Shown here: one piece after another, positions 1-8,382 of the stretch
Layout of the letters: each line of letters starts with the position of its first letter
How positions within the stretch are numbered: position 1 is the stretch's first letter
DNA from: Pseudomonadota bacterium
GTDB taxonomy: Bacteria > Pseudomonadota > Alphaproteobacteria > Rhizobiales > Xanthobacteraceae
DNA length: 64,000 bases
Direction: 5' to 3'
Assembly: GCA_023388935.1 (NCBI GenBank)
Contig: JAEWFG010000280.1
Span: forward strand, 1 to 64,000
Notes under the pieces: generated by a model
Database searches by the model: none
What the model was told of the DNA's origin: nothing
The model's input: only the letters and a program-made list of their open reading frames with translations
Program-made: the position numbers and the translations under genes

Positions 1-229
1 CGAACCAAGCCATCGGCCAAGCTCATCTGCCCGACATTGCGCTCAACCATGGCACCCCTCGTCAGAATCAGCCATGGTTTAGAGAATCACGCATCAGCAA
101 ATTGCGCAAAGCCCTCCTTGTGGGAGACGTTCTGTCCCGCCCGGCCGCGCGACCGGAAAAAGGCTGTGGATGGGTCGAATCCGGCACCCAATGTCGCGCA
201 TTGCGGCGAACGGGCGAAGACGTATCGGG

Positions 230-484
230 TCATTCGGTGATGCGTTTGCGGCGGCGCGCGAGGTCGCTGATGCGTTCGCGCCTCGCCCGGTGTCCGGTGG
301 CGGTCACCCCGGCAGGAGGTGGCCCCCCGCGTTCATCCGCGCTCGTTTCTTCCGTGCTGTATTGGCGCGCCTCCTTTCGGACGCAGGCAATGCACTTCCA
401 GCGGTTTCTCGTCGCGGAAAAATGGCCAAAGTAGTTCAGGCTTCGCTTGTAGGTCTCTCCGCAGTATCTGCAGGTTCTCGTCAT
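230..484 (-). CDS. Small putative zinc-ribbon protein, function unknown
   Basis: An 84-residue ORF begins with ATG at 484. Near the N-terminus it has a CxxC pair (CRYCGETY) and about 25 residues later a second CxxC (CIACVRKE), the pattern of a small zinc ribbon, followed by a basic, low-complexity C-terminus. I do not recognise a named family. No strong ribosome binding site is visible and a TTGA-N6-TCAA palindrome lies about 40 bp upstream of the start. It could be a real small DNA- or RNA-binding protein or a chance ORF in GC-rich DNA; the paired CxxC motifs favour a real gene. Confidence 0.42.
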   Translation of the reverse strand: MTRTCRYCGETYKRSLNYFGHFSATRNRWKCIACVRKEARQYSTEETSADERGGPPPAGVTATGHRARRERISDLARRRKRITE

Positions 485-873
485 TTGTGCTAGCGTAGGC
501 GCGCGGAAGGTCGGTGCGGTTGATTCAAATCAACGCTGTCCGTCCAGCAGCTCGGCCTGTGTGCCCACAGCGTCGCGGTGATGGTGCCGGGTGCTGTAGA
601 GGTCCAAGCGATCGAGAAGGTCATGGTCGCGCCGCCAGCGCCTCCAGCAGCGCGCGTCGCCATTGCTGCATCACCGCCCACCGTCTCGCCGCTATGCGGC
701 GAGCCAAACTCTCCCACAAGGGGCCCACAAGTAGAGAGGGTGAGCGGCGGGCGCCCTTCGCAAAGAACCGGTCGGCCCGCACCTTGCTTAGGCACGGGCT
801 GCCCGTTGTTCGTGCTTGATCGCGCTGACATCAGGTGTTCTGCTCAAAAAAGCTGCTGGAGCATCGCACCCCC
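485..873. other. Intergenic region with no convincing gene
   Basis: This 389-base stretch separates the minus-strand small ORF from the transglutaminase operon. ORFs are open on both strands, but their translations are rich in Pro, Arg, Ser and Thr with no domain or binding site I recognise. The only clear element is the FixK/FNR-like palindrome at 520-533. A promoter for the downstream operon should lie here, but I cannot place it. Confidence 0.5.
520..533. promoter_or_regulatory. FixK/FNR-type operator candidate (TTGATTCAAATCAA)
   Basis: The 14-base perfect palindrome TTGATTCAAATCAA has the TTGAT-N4-ATCAA form of FNR/FixK2 binding sites, which control oxygen-responsive genes in Bradyrhizobium. 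It is centred about 42 bp upstream of the minus-strand ORF start at 484. On the plus strand it faces a region without an obvious gene. The match is exact but which gene it serves is unclear. Confidence 0.45.
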
Positions 874-3800
874 GTGTCGATCTACGTCGCGCTACACCAC
901 GTCACGCACTACAAATACGACCGCCCGATCGATCTCGGTCCACAGACCATCCGCCTGCGGCCCGCGCCGCATACGCGCACGCCGATTCTGAGCTATTCGC
1001 TCAAGGTCACGCCATCACATCATTTCGTGAACTGGCAGCAGGATCCGCAAGGCAACTGGCTCGCGCGCTATGTCTTTCCGGAGAAGACGACCGAGCTGAA
1101 ATTCGAGGTCGATTTCACGGCGCAGATGACCGTGGTCAACCCGTTCGACTTCTTCGTCGAGCCCTACGCGGACAGCTTTCCGTTCGAGTATCCGGAGGAT
1201 CTGAAGACGGAGCTGGCGCCGTATCTGGAGACCATCAAGCCCGATCCGCTGTTTGCGAAATATCTCGCCGCGATCCCGCGCGAAGCCTCGAACACCGTCA
1301 ACTTCCTCGTCGATCTCAACAGGGATCTGCAGCAGAAGATCCGCTACGTCATCCGCATGGAGCCGGGCGTTCAGACGCCGGAGGAGACGCTGTCGTCTTG
1401 CGCCGGATCGTGCCGCGATTCCGCGTGGCTTTTGATCCAGACCTTCCGTCATCTCGGTCTCGCCGCTCGTTTCGTCTCCGGCTACCTGATCCAGATCCGT
1501 CCCGACATCGATCCGATCGACGGACCGCCGGAGGTCGAGAACGATTTCACAGACCTGCACGCCTGGGCCGAGGTCTATCTGCCGGGCGCAGGCTGGATCG
1601 GCTTCGACGCGACGTCCGGCATGCTCGCGGGCGAGGGACACATCCCGGTCGCCGCGACACCGCATTACCGCTCGGCGGCGCCGATCTCCGGCGGCGCCGG
1701 CTCTGCCGAGGTCGAGTTCGCGTTCGACATGAGTGTCCGGCGCATCCGCGAGGCGCCGCGTATCACGAGGCCGTTCTCCGACGACGCCTGGACGCGGCTC
1801 AACGATCTCGGCGAGCAGGTCGACGGCGATCTCGCCGCGCAGGATGTACGGCTCACCATGGGCGGTGAGCCGACCTTCATTTCTGTCGACGATCTGGAAG
1901 CGGCGGAATGGAACACCGAGGCCGTCGGCCCGACCAAGCGCGCGCTCGCCGACGATCTGATCCGCCGTCTGCGCACGCGCTTCGCGCCGGGCGGGTTGCT
2001 GCACTACGGGCAGGGCAAGTGGTATCCCGGCGAGAGCCTGCCGCGCTGGGCCTTTGGTCTCTACTGGCGCAAGGACGGCGTGCCGATCTGGAAGAACGCG
2101 AACCTCATCGCCAGGATCGAGAATCCCCGGCGCGCCCAGGTCGAGGACGCCAAGGACTTCATGGAAGGCACGGCGGCTCGGCTCGGGCTCGATCCCGGCT
2201 ACATCATTCCGGCCTATGAGGATACCGCCTACTGGCTCCAGAAGGAGGCCGAGCTTCCCGTCAACGTCGATCCGTCCGACTCTAAATTGTCCGATCCCGA
2301 GGCGCGCGCGCGCATGGCGCGGGTGTTCGATCAGGGCCTCCGCACACCGCGGGGCTTCGTGCTGCCGGTGCAGCGCTGGAACGCGCCGCCGCGCTGGCGC
2401 AGCGAGTGCTGGCAACTCCGGCGCGATCATCTGTTCCTGATGCCGGGCGATTCCCCTCTCGGCCTGCGCTTGCCGATCGGCTCGCTCGGCTACGTCCCGC
2501 CCGATCAATATCCCTATGTCGTCGAGCAGGATCCGATGGAGGCGAGGGGCAAGCTGCCGGTGTTCAGCCTCCCGGCGAGCCCGCAGTCGCCGCCGCGGGT
2601 CGCGCCCGAGCGTCTCAACACGTCCATCCCCGTCCGCACCGCGATGTCGATCGAAGTCCGCGACGGCGTGATCTGCGCGTTCATGCTACCGGTCGAGCGC
2701 ATCGAGGATTATCTCGAACTGATCTCGGCGCTCGAAGCCACGGCCGAGGAGATGCAGTTTCAGGTCCGTGTCGAGGGCTATCCTCCGCCGTTCGATCCGC
2801 GCATCGAGGTCATCAAGGTGACGCCCGATCCGGGTGTGATCGAGATCAATATCCAGCCCGCGAACAGCTGGCGCGATGTGGTCGACATCACCACCGGCCT
2901 CTACGAGGACGCGGCCAAGGTGCGTCTCGGCGCCAACCGTTTCCTGGTCGATGGCCGCCACACCGGCACCGGCGGCGGCAATCACGTCGTGGTCGGCGGC
3001 TCCTCACCGGAGGATTCCCCGTTCCTGCGCCGGCCCGATCTCTTGAAGAGCCTCGTGCTGTACTGGCAGCGGCATCCGTCGCTGTCCTACCTGTTCTCCG
3101 GCCTCTTCATCGGTCCGACCAGCCAGGCGCCGCGCATCGACGAGGCGCGTCATGACAGCCTCTACGAGCTCGAGATCGCGCTCTCGCACGTGCCGCCGCC
3201 GGGCTGCCAGGCGCCGCTGTGGCTCGTGGACCGGCTGTTCCGGCATCTGCTCGTCGACATCACCGGCAATACCCATCGCGCCGAGATCTGCATCGACAAG
3301 CTCTATTCGCCGGAAGGCTCGACCGGCCGGCTCGGCCTCGTCGAATTTCGCGCGCTCGAAATGCCGCCCGATCCACGCATGTCGCTGGCGCAACAGCTCC
3401 TGATCCGGGCGCTGATCGCAAAGCTGTGGCGCGAGCCGCAAGCCGGCAAGTTCGTGCGCTGGGGCACGGCGCTGCACGACCGTTTCATGCTGCCGCATTT
3501 CATCTGGGAGGACTTTCTTGATGTGCTTTCTGAGTTGAAGAAATCCAGCTATCCCTTTGAGCCCGAATGGTATCTCGCTCAGCTCGAATTCCGTTTTCCT
3601 GCTTTCGGCCGCGTCCATCATGGCGGCGTCACGCTTGAATTGCGCCAGGCGCTGGAGCCTTGGCATGTCCTCGGCGAGGAGGGCTCGGCCGGCGGCATGG
3701 TGCGCTATGTTGATAGTTCGGTTGAGCGGCTTCAGGTGAAGGCGGAGGGCTTCGTCGAGGGGCGCCATATTGTCACCTGCAACGGCCGTCGCCTGCCGAT

Positions 3801-4143
3801 GACATCAACCGGCCGCTCGGCGGAGGCCGTGGCCGGCGTCCGCTTCAAGGCCTGGCAGCCGGCCTCCGGGTTGCACCCGACCATTCCGGTCCACGCGCCT
3901 TTGACCTTCGACCTCATCGACACCTGGAACGGCCGGTCGCTCGGCGGCTGCGTCTATCACGTCGCCCATCCCGGTGGGCGCAACTACGACACCAAGCCCG
4001 TCAACAGCTACGAGGCCGAGGCGCGGCGGCTGGCGCGCTTCCAGGACCACGGCCATACGCCGGGTCCGATGCAGCCGCCGCCGGAGGAGCGCACAAATGA
4101 GTTTCCGCTGACGCTCGACTTGCGGACGCAGCTCCTGCAATGA
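874..4143 (+). CDS. Transglutaminase-like protein with C-terminal DUF2126 domain
   Basis: A 1089-residue protein. The N-terminal 80 residues (ALHHVTHYKYDRP) match the bacterial transglutaminase N-terminal domain. The core has a papain-like triad: Cys180 in GSCRDSAW, His229 in DLHAWAEVY and Asp245 in WIGFDATSG. The remaining 800 residues are the DUF2126 region. I chose GTG at 874, preceded by GGAG, because family members start near this point; an in-frame GTG at 835 would add 13 residues. The genes that follow (ATP-grasp/alpha-E protein and a second transglutaminase) form a known conserved neighbourhood predicted from comparative genomics to make and cleave peptide or amide bonds. No signal peptide is seen, so it is probably cytoplasmic. 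The substrate is unknown. Confidence 0.9.
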   Translation: MSIYVALHHVTHYKYDRPIDLGPQTIRLRPAPHTRTPILSYSLKVTPSHHFVNWQQDPQGNWLARYVFPEKTTELKFEVDFTAQMTVVNPFDFFVEPYADSFPFEYPEDLKTELAPYLETIKPDPLFAKYLAAIPREASNTVNFLVDLNRDLQQKIRYVIRMEPGVQTPEETLSSCAGSCRDSAWLLIQTFRHLGLAARFVSGYLIQIRPDIDPIDGPPEVENDFTDLHAWAEVYLPGAGWIGFDATSGMLAGEGHIPVAATPHYRSAAPISGGAGSAEVEFAFDMSVRRIREAPRITRPFSDDAWTRLNDLGEQVDGDLAAQDVRLTMGGEPTFISVDDLEAAEWNTEAVGPTKRALADDLIRRLRTRFAPGGLLHYGQGKWYPGESLPRWAFGLYWRKDGVPIWKNANLIARIENPRRAQVEDAKDFMEGTAARLGLDPGYIIPAYEDTAYWLQKEAELPVNVDPSDSKLSDPEARARMARVFDQGLRTPRGFVLPVQRWNAPPRWRSECWQLRRDHLFLMPGDSPLGLRLPIGSLGYVPPDQYPYVVEQDPMEARGKLPVFSLPASPQSPPRVAPERLNTSIPVRTAMSIEVRDGVICAFMLPVERIEDYLELISALEATAEEMQFQVRVEGYPPPFDPRIEVIKVTPDPGVIEINIQPANSWRDVVDITTGLYEDAAKVRLGANRFLVDGRHTGTGGGNHVVVGGSSPEDSPFLRRPDLLKSLVLYWQRHPSLSYLFSGLFIGPTSQAPRIDEARHDSLYELEIALSHVPPPGCQAPLWLVDRLFRHLLVDITGNTHRAEICIDKLYSPEGSTGRLGLVEFRALEMPPDPRMSLAQQLLIRALIAKLWREPQAGKFVRWGTALHDRFMLPHFIWEDFLDVLSELKKSSYPFEPEWYLAQLEFRFPAFGRVHHGGVTLELRQALEPWHVLGEEGSAGGMVRYVDSSVERLQVKAEGFVEGRHIVTCNGRRLPMTSTGRSAEAVAGVRFKAWQPASGLHPTIPVHAPLTFDLIDTWNGRSLGGCVYHVAHPGGRNYDTKPVNSYEAEARRLARFQDHGHTPGPMQPPPEERTNEFPLTLDLRTQLLQ

Positions 4144-4170
4144 GTATGATGGAGGGGCAGGGAGAACCGC

Positions 4171-6679
4171 ATGGGCGAGGGCGCAGCCGAACAGGACGGG
4201 CAAGCGCGCAGCGCAGCGGGCCAGCGCCGCCTCGCGCAATGGGTCCGCGACTATAGCCGCCTGCCCGGCATACCCGACGAATTCCTCGGCCCCGACGGCA
4301 AACCGCGCGCGGTCTGGAGCCGCTTCTTCGACGCCTTCGGCTTGCTCGCGCCCGACGAGATCGAGCGCCGCTTTGTCATGGCCGATCGTCACCTGCACGA
4401 GGCCGGCGTCACCTACCGTGCGCCCGGCGACAGCGCCGACCGGCCGTGGTCGCTCAGCCACTTGCCGCTGCTGATCGACGAGTTTGACTGGCAGCAGCTC
4501 TCCGCCGGCATCATGCAGCGCGCCGAGTTGCTGGAGCTCGTGCTGCGCGACATCTATGGCGAGGGCCGCCTCGTTGCCGAGGGCGTGCTGCCGGCGGCCG
4601 CGATCGCCGGCAGTCCCGAATATCTCCGTCCCGTCTGCGGCGTGCCGCCGCCGGGCGGGCGCTATCTCTCGCTCTATGCCGCCGATGTCGGCCGCGGACC
4701 AGACGGCCGCTGGTGGGTGGTCGGCGACCGCACGCAGGCGCCGTCGGGCGCGGGCTATGCGCTGGAGAACCGCCTGGTGCTCTCGCGCGCCTTCTCCGAT
4801 CTCTACAAGTCGATGAACGTCCCGCGCGTTGCGCCGTTCTTCGAGGCGTTTCGCGACAGCCTTCGCGCGCGCGCCGACCGCGACGAGCCGCGGATCGGCG
4901 TGCTCACGCCCGGCAGTTTCAGCGAAACCTATTTCGAGCATGCGACGCTGGCACGGTATCTCGGCTTCCTGCTGGTCGAGGGTGACGATCTCGCCGTCAG
5001 CGAGAACCGGGTCCACATCCGAACCGTCGCCGGGCTGAAGCGGCTCGACGTGCTGCTGCGCCGGGTCGATTCCAATTCGCTCGATCCGCTCGAGCTCGAT
5101 GCGTCCTCGCGGCTCGGTGTGCCCGGCCTGATCGACGTGCTGCGCAAGGACGGCGTCGTCGTCGCCAACATGCCGGGCTCCGGCGTGCCGGAGGCACGGG
5201 CGCTGCTCGGCTTCCTGCCGGCCTTGAGCCGTCGTCTGCTCGGCGAAGAGCTGAAGATGCCGCACATCGCGACCTGGTGGTGCGGCCAGCGCTCGGCGCG
5301 CGACGAGGTGCTGTCACGGCTCGACGAGTTCGCAATCGAAGGTGCGTACCGGCGCGGCGTTCCCGGCCAGCAACGGCCCGGTGCTCGCGAGCGAGCTCGA
5401 CGCCGGCGGGCGACAGCGCCTGATCGACGCCATCAATGCGCGCGGCATGGACTATGTCGGCCAGGAGGTGGTGCGGCTCTCGACCATGCCGGTGTGGGAG
5501 CAGGGGCAGCTCACGCCGCGTCCCTTCGTGCTGCGCGTGTTCGCAGCCGCCATGCCAGACGGCTGGGCCATCATGCCCGGCGGCTTCTGCCGGATCGCCG
5601 AGCAGGCGGACGCGCGCGCGGTCTCGATGGGTGACGGCGCGCGTGCCGCCGATGTCTGGGTCGTCTCCGGGAAGCAGGTTCCGACCGCGACGCTGCTGCC
5701 AGCGGCCGACAAGGTGCGCATCCGCCGCATCGCGGGCGTGCTGCCGAGCCGCGCCGCCGACAATCTGTTCTGGCTCGGCCGCTATCTCGAACGCGCCGAG
5801 GCGACGTTGCGCCTGTTGCGAGCGCTGGGCTCGCCGGGTGGGTCCAACAAGAGCACCTCGGCCTCGCTGCAATCGGCCGAACGCATCCAGCGCCTGCTGG
5901 TGGCCTGGGGCGCGATCTCGCAAGCCTCGCGCACGGCTCCCGGCCGCATCGTCGCCGAAGCGTTGCAGAGCGAGGAACGTTTCGGCTCGGCGTTGTCGCT
6001 GGTGCGCGCGGCACAGCGCACGGCGACCTCCTTGCGCGAGCGGCTCTCGCCCGATGCCTGGCAGGTCATCACCGAGATGGCCGAGCGGCTGGCCTATGAG
6101 GTCGAGGACGACGACGGCGTGCTGAGCGCGGCCGAGCTGACCTTGCAGGAGCTTGCGAGCTTTGCAGGCCTTGCGCAGGAGAACATGAACCGCGCCGCCG
6201 GCTGGCGCTTCCTCGATATCGGCCGCCGCGCCGAGCGCGCCATCAACACCACGCGCTTCGCGCGCCAGTTTGCCTATGACGAGGCCGGTGAAGAGGACCT
6301 CGATATCCTGCTGACGCTGGTAGATTCCCAGATCACCTACCGCTCGCGCTACCTGCTGGCGCCGATCCTGGCGCCGGTGCGCGACCTCGCCGTGCTCGAC
6401 GGTTACAACCCGCGTTCGGTCGCTTTCCAGGTGACGACGCTGAACGAGCACATCGCGGCACTGCCGAGCCTGAAGGAGCACGGCCTGATCGAGCGTCCGC
6501 AGCGGCTCGCGGTGGCGGTGCAGGCGATGCTCGCGACTGCCGAGGCCGAGAAGCTCGAGGTCAAGACGCTGTTCTCGCTGGAGCAGGACCTGCACACCCT
6601 CGCCGAAGCGATCGGGCTGCATTACTTCCCGCACGGCCCGAACGCCAGCCGGCCAGAGAAGCTGACGGGGCTGGCGTGA
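4171..6679 (+). pseudogene. Circularly permuted ATP-grasp / alpha-E protein, split by a +1 frameshift
   Basis: The first 393 codons from ATG 4171 encode the circularly permuted type 2 ATP-grasp domain (DUF404/DUF407 type). Reading then has to move one base forward: the frame 3' of about 5350 continues the ATP-grasp end (DYVGQEVVRLSTMPVW, MPGGFCRIAEQ) and the alpha-E domain (LPSRAADNLFWLGRYLERAE). Removing one C of the CC at 5349-5350 restores EGAYGAAFPASNGPVLASEL and one continuous protein of about 835 residues, the usual length for this fusion. Unshifted, the first frame runs to a stop at 5634. The alpha-E part overlaps the next start by 4 bp, so the operon layout is intact. Either the gene is newly broken or the base is a sequencing error; both halves show no other damage. 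Confidence 0.85.
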
Positions 6680-7554
6680 TCTACGACATCCGGCACGTCA
6701 CCACCTACGAATACGAGAGTCCGGTCAGCTTCGCCCGCTGCACGCTGCGGCTGGAGCCGAAGAGCGGCAACGGTCAGGAGTTGATCTCGCACAGCGCCGA
6801 GATCCGTCCGCGCCCGACCGAGCGTAACGCCCGGCGCGATTTCTTCGGCACGCTCGCCGAGAGCGTGGTGATCGAGGCTGCACATCGCAATTTGCGCATC
6901 GACTCGCGCTCGCGCGTCTCGGTCTCACGCCGGCCGCCGGCGCGAGATGCCGTTAGCCCGTCCTGGGAGAGCATCCGCGACATTGCGTTCGAAGCAACAA
7001 GTCTCGGGCCGTCCTCGCCGCTCGGTTATGTCTTTGCGAGCCCCCTGGTCCCCGTCCTGCGTCCCGTCAGCGCCTATGCGGCGGAGAGCTTTGCGCCCGG
7101 CGTGGGTATCCTCGCCGGTGCGATCGATCTCATGCATCGCATCCGGGCTGAATTCCGCTACGACCCCAAGGCGACGGTGATCTCGACGCCGCTCAACGAG
7201 GTCTTCGACCAGCGCCACGGCGTCTGCCAGGACTTTGCCCATGTGATGATCGCAGGCCTTCGCGGGCTCGGTTTGCCCGCGGCCTATGTCAGCGGCTATC
7301 TACGCACGATTCCGCCGCCCGGTCAGCCGCGTTTGCAGGGCGCCGACGCCACGCACGCCTGGGTGTCGCTGTGGTGCGGGGCGGAGCTTGGCTGGGTCGA
7401 TTTTGATCCAACCAACGATCTCCCGGTCGCCAACGACCATATCGTGCTTGCGGTCGGACGCGACTTCTCCGACGTCTCACCGGTCGATGGCATCATCGTC
7501 GGCTCGCCGAAGCAGAAGCTCGGCGTTGCTGTCGACGTGCTGCCGGTGGAATAG
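6676..7554 (+). CDS. Transglutaminase-like protease family protein
   Basis: A 292-residue protein starting with GTG at 6676, whose start overlaps the stop of the alpha-E gene (GTGA), which implies translational coupling. The N-terminus (DIRHVTTYEYESPV) is the bacterial transglutaminase N-terminal domain. The core has Cys184 in HGVCQDFAH, His227 in DATHAWVSLW and Asp244 in WVDFDPTND, a complete catalytic triad. It is the short member of the pair of transglutaminases in this operon. It probably acts as a peptidase or amidase on the product of the neighbouring ATP-grasp amidoligase; that pairing is inferred from gene context. Confidence 0.9.
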   Translation: MIYDIRHVTTYEYESPVSFARCTLRLEPKSGNGQELISHSAEIRPRPTERNARRDFFGTLAESVVIEAAHRNLRIDSRSRVSVSRRPPARDAVSPSWESIRDIAFEATSLGPSSPLGYVFASPLVPVLRPVSAYAAESFAPGVGILAGAIDLMHRIRAEFRYDPKATVISTPLNEVFDQRHGVCQDFAHVMIAGLRGLGLPAAYVSGYLRTIPPPGQPRLQGADATHAWVSLWCGAELGWVDFDPTNDLPVANDHIVLAVGRDFSDVSPVDGIIVGSPKQKLGVAVDVLPVE

Positions 7555-7707
7555 TTTTTCAGCGCGTCTTTGTGAGCGAAGACGTCCGGACGGCGGAGAT
7601 TTGTTTCGGCGTGTTTCCTCCGCGCGACGAAGAGCCGTCCATTAATGCGCTGTTAACGACGGCCCGCGACATGTTGGCTCACTTTCATCGCGACTGAAGC
7701 CGAAGCC

Positions 7708-8382
7708 ATGCTCGAGGGACTTGTGTTGCTGACTGACGCCGCCGAGCAGGTGGCACTGTCTCGCATGTTGCATCATTTCCGGCCGGATTTGACCATCTGG
7801 CCTGCGTCCGGCATCGACGAGCTTCGCGGCATCGCCACGGCATCGCTCAATGATGCGCGGCTGGTCGCCTTTGCGTCCAGTGCCATCGTGCCGGCCGACT
7901 TGCTCGCGAGCCTCGGCTATGGCGCCTACAATTTCCATCCGGGACCGCCGAACTATCCGGGCTGGGCGCCGGCCCACTTTGCGCTTTATGACCGCGCAGA
8001 AGAGTTTGGCGTGACCTTTCACGCCATGGCGGAGCGTGTCGATTCCGGCACGATCTTCGACGTCGTGTCGTTCCCGGTTCCGCGAGCCTGCAGTCTGCTG
8101 GGACTATGCGAACTGACCTATGTGCACCTGCTGCAATTGTTCGAGGTGTGGGCGGAGCAATTGGCGACGGTGCCGGCTCTGGTGCCGCTGCGTACGATGC
8201 CGTGGAGCGGCCGCACCAACACGCGCCGCAGCTACAGGAACGCGTGCGACATCCCGCTGGACATTTCCAGGGAGGAGCTGTGGCGTCGCATGCGGGCCTT
8301 CGGCGGCAATCACTACGGCATCTCACCAGTGATCAATCTGCACGGCGTCACCTTCACGGCGACGGCTCCGGAGACCACATGA
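7708..8382 (+). CDS. Formyltransferase-like protein
   Basis: A 224-residue protein with the formyltransferase signature: Asn75 and His77 in NFHPGPPNYPGW and Asp112 in ERVDSGTIFDV match the catalytic Asn, His and Asp of methionyl-tRNA and GAR formyltransferases. It lacks the C-terminal tRNA-binding domain of Fmt and is much shorter (Fmt is about 310 residues), so it more likely modifies a small molecule using 10-formyltetrahydrofolate. Its stop overlaps the start of the following TPR/ATP-grasp gene (ATGA), so the two proteins probably work together. The substrate is not evident. Confidence 0.82.
   Translation: MLEGLVLLTDAAEQVALSRMLHHFRPDLTIWPASGIDELRGIATASLNDARLVAFASSAIVPADLLASLGYGAYNFHPGPPNYPGWAPAHFALYDRAEEFGVTFHAMAERVDSGTIFDVVSFPVPRACSLLGLCELTYVHLLQLFEVWAEQLATVPALVPLRTMPWSGRTNTRRSYRNACDIPLDISREELWRRMRAFGGNHYGISPVINLHGVTFTATAPETT

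Noticed and set aside
1015..2508. Long 497-codon reading frame on the minus strand inside the transglutaminase/DUF2126 gene
   Set aside because: It is a shadow of the plus-strand gene in GC-rich DNA: Arg/Ala/Asp-rich, no domains, and fully covered by a gene with clear catalytic motifs.
4997..6634. Long minus-strand frame opposite the ATP-grasp/alpha-E gene
   Set aside because: Composition is that of a shadow frame (Arg, Gln, His-rich) and the plus strand encodes recognised domains over the whole length.
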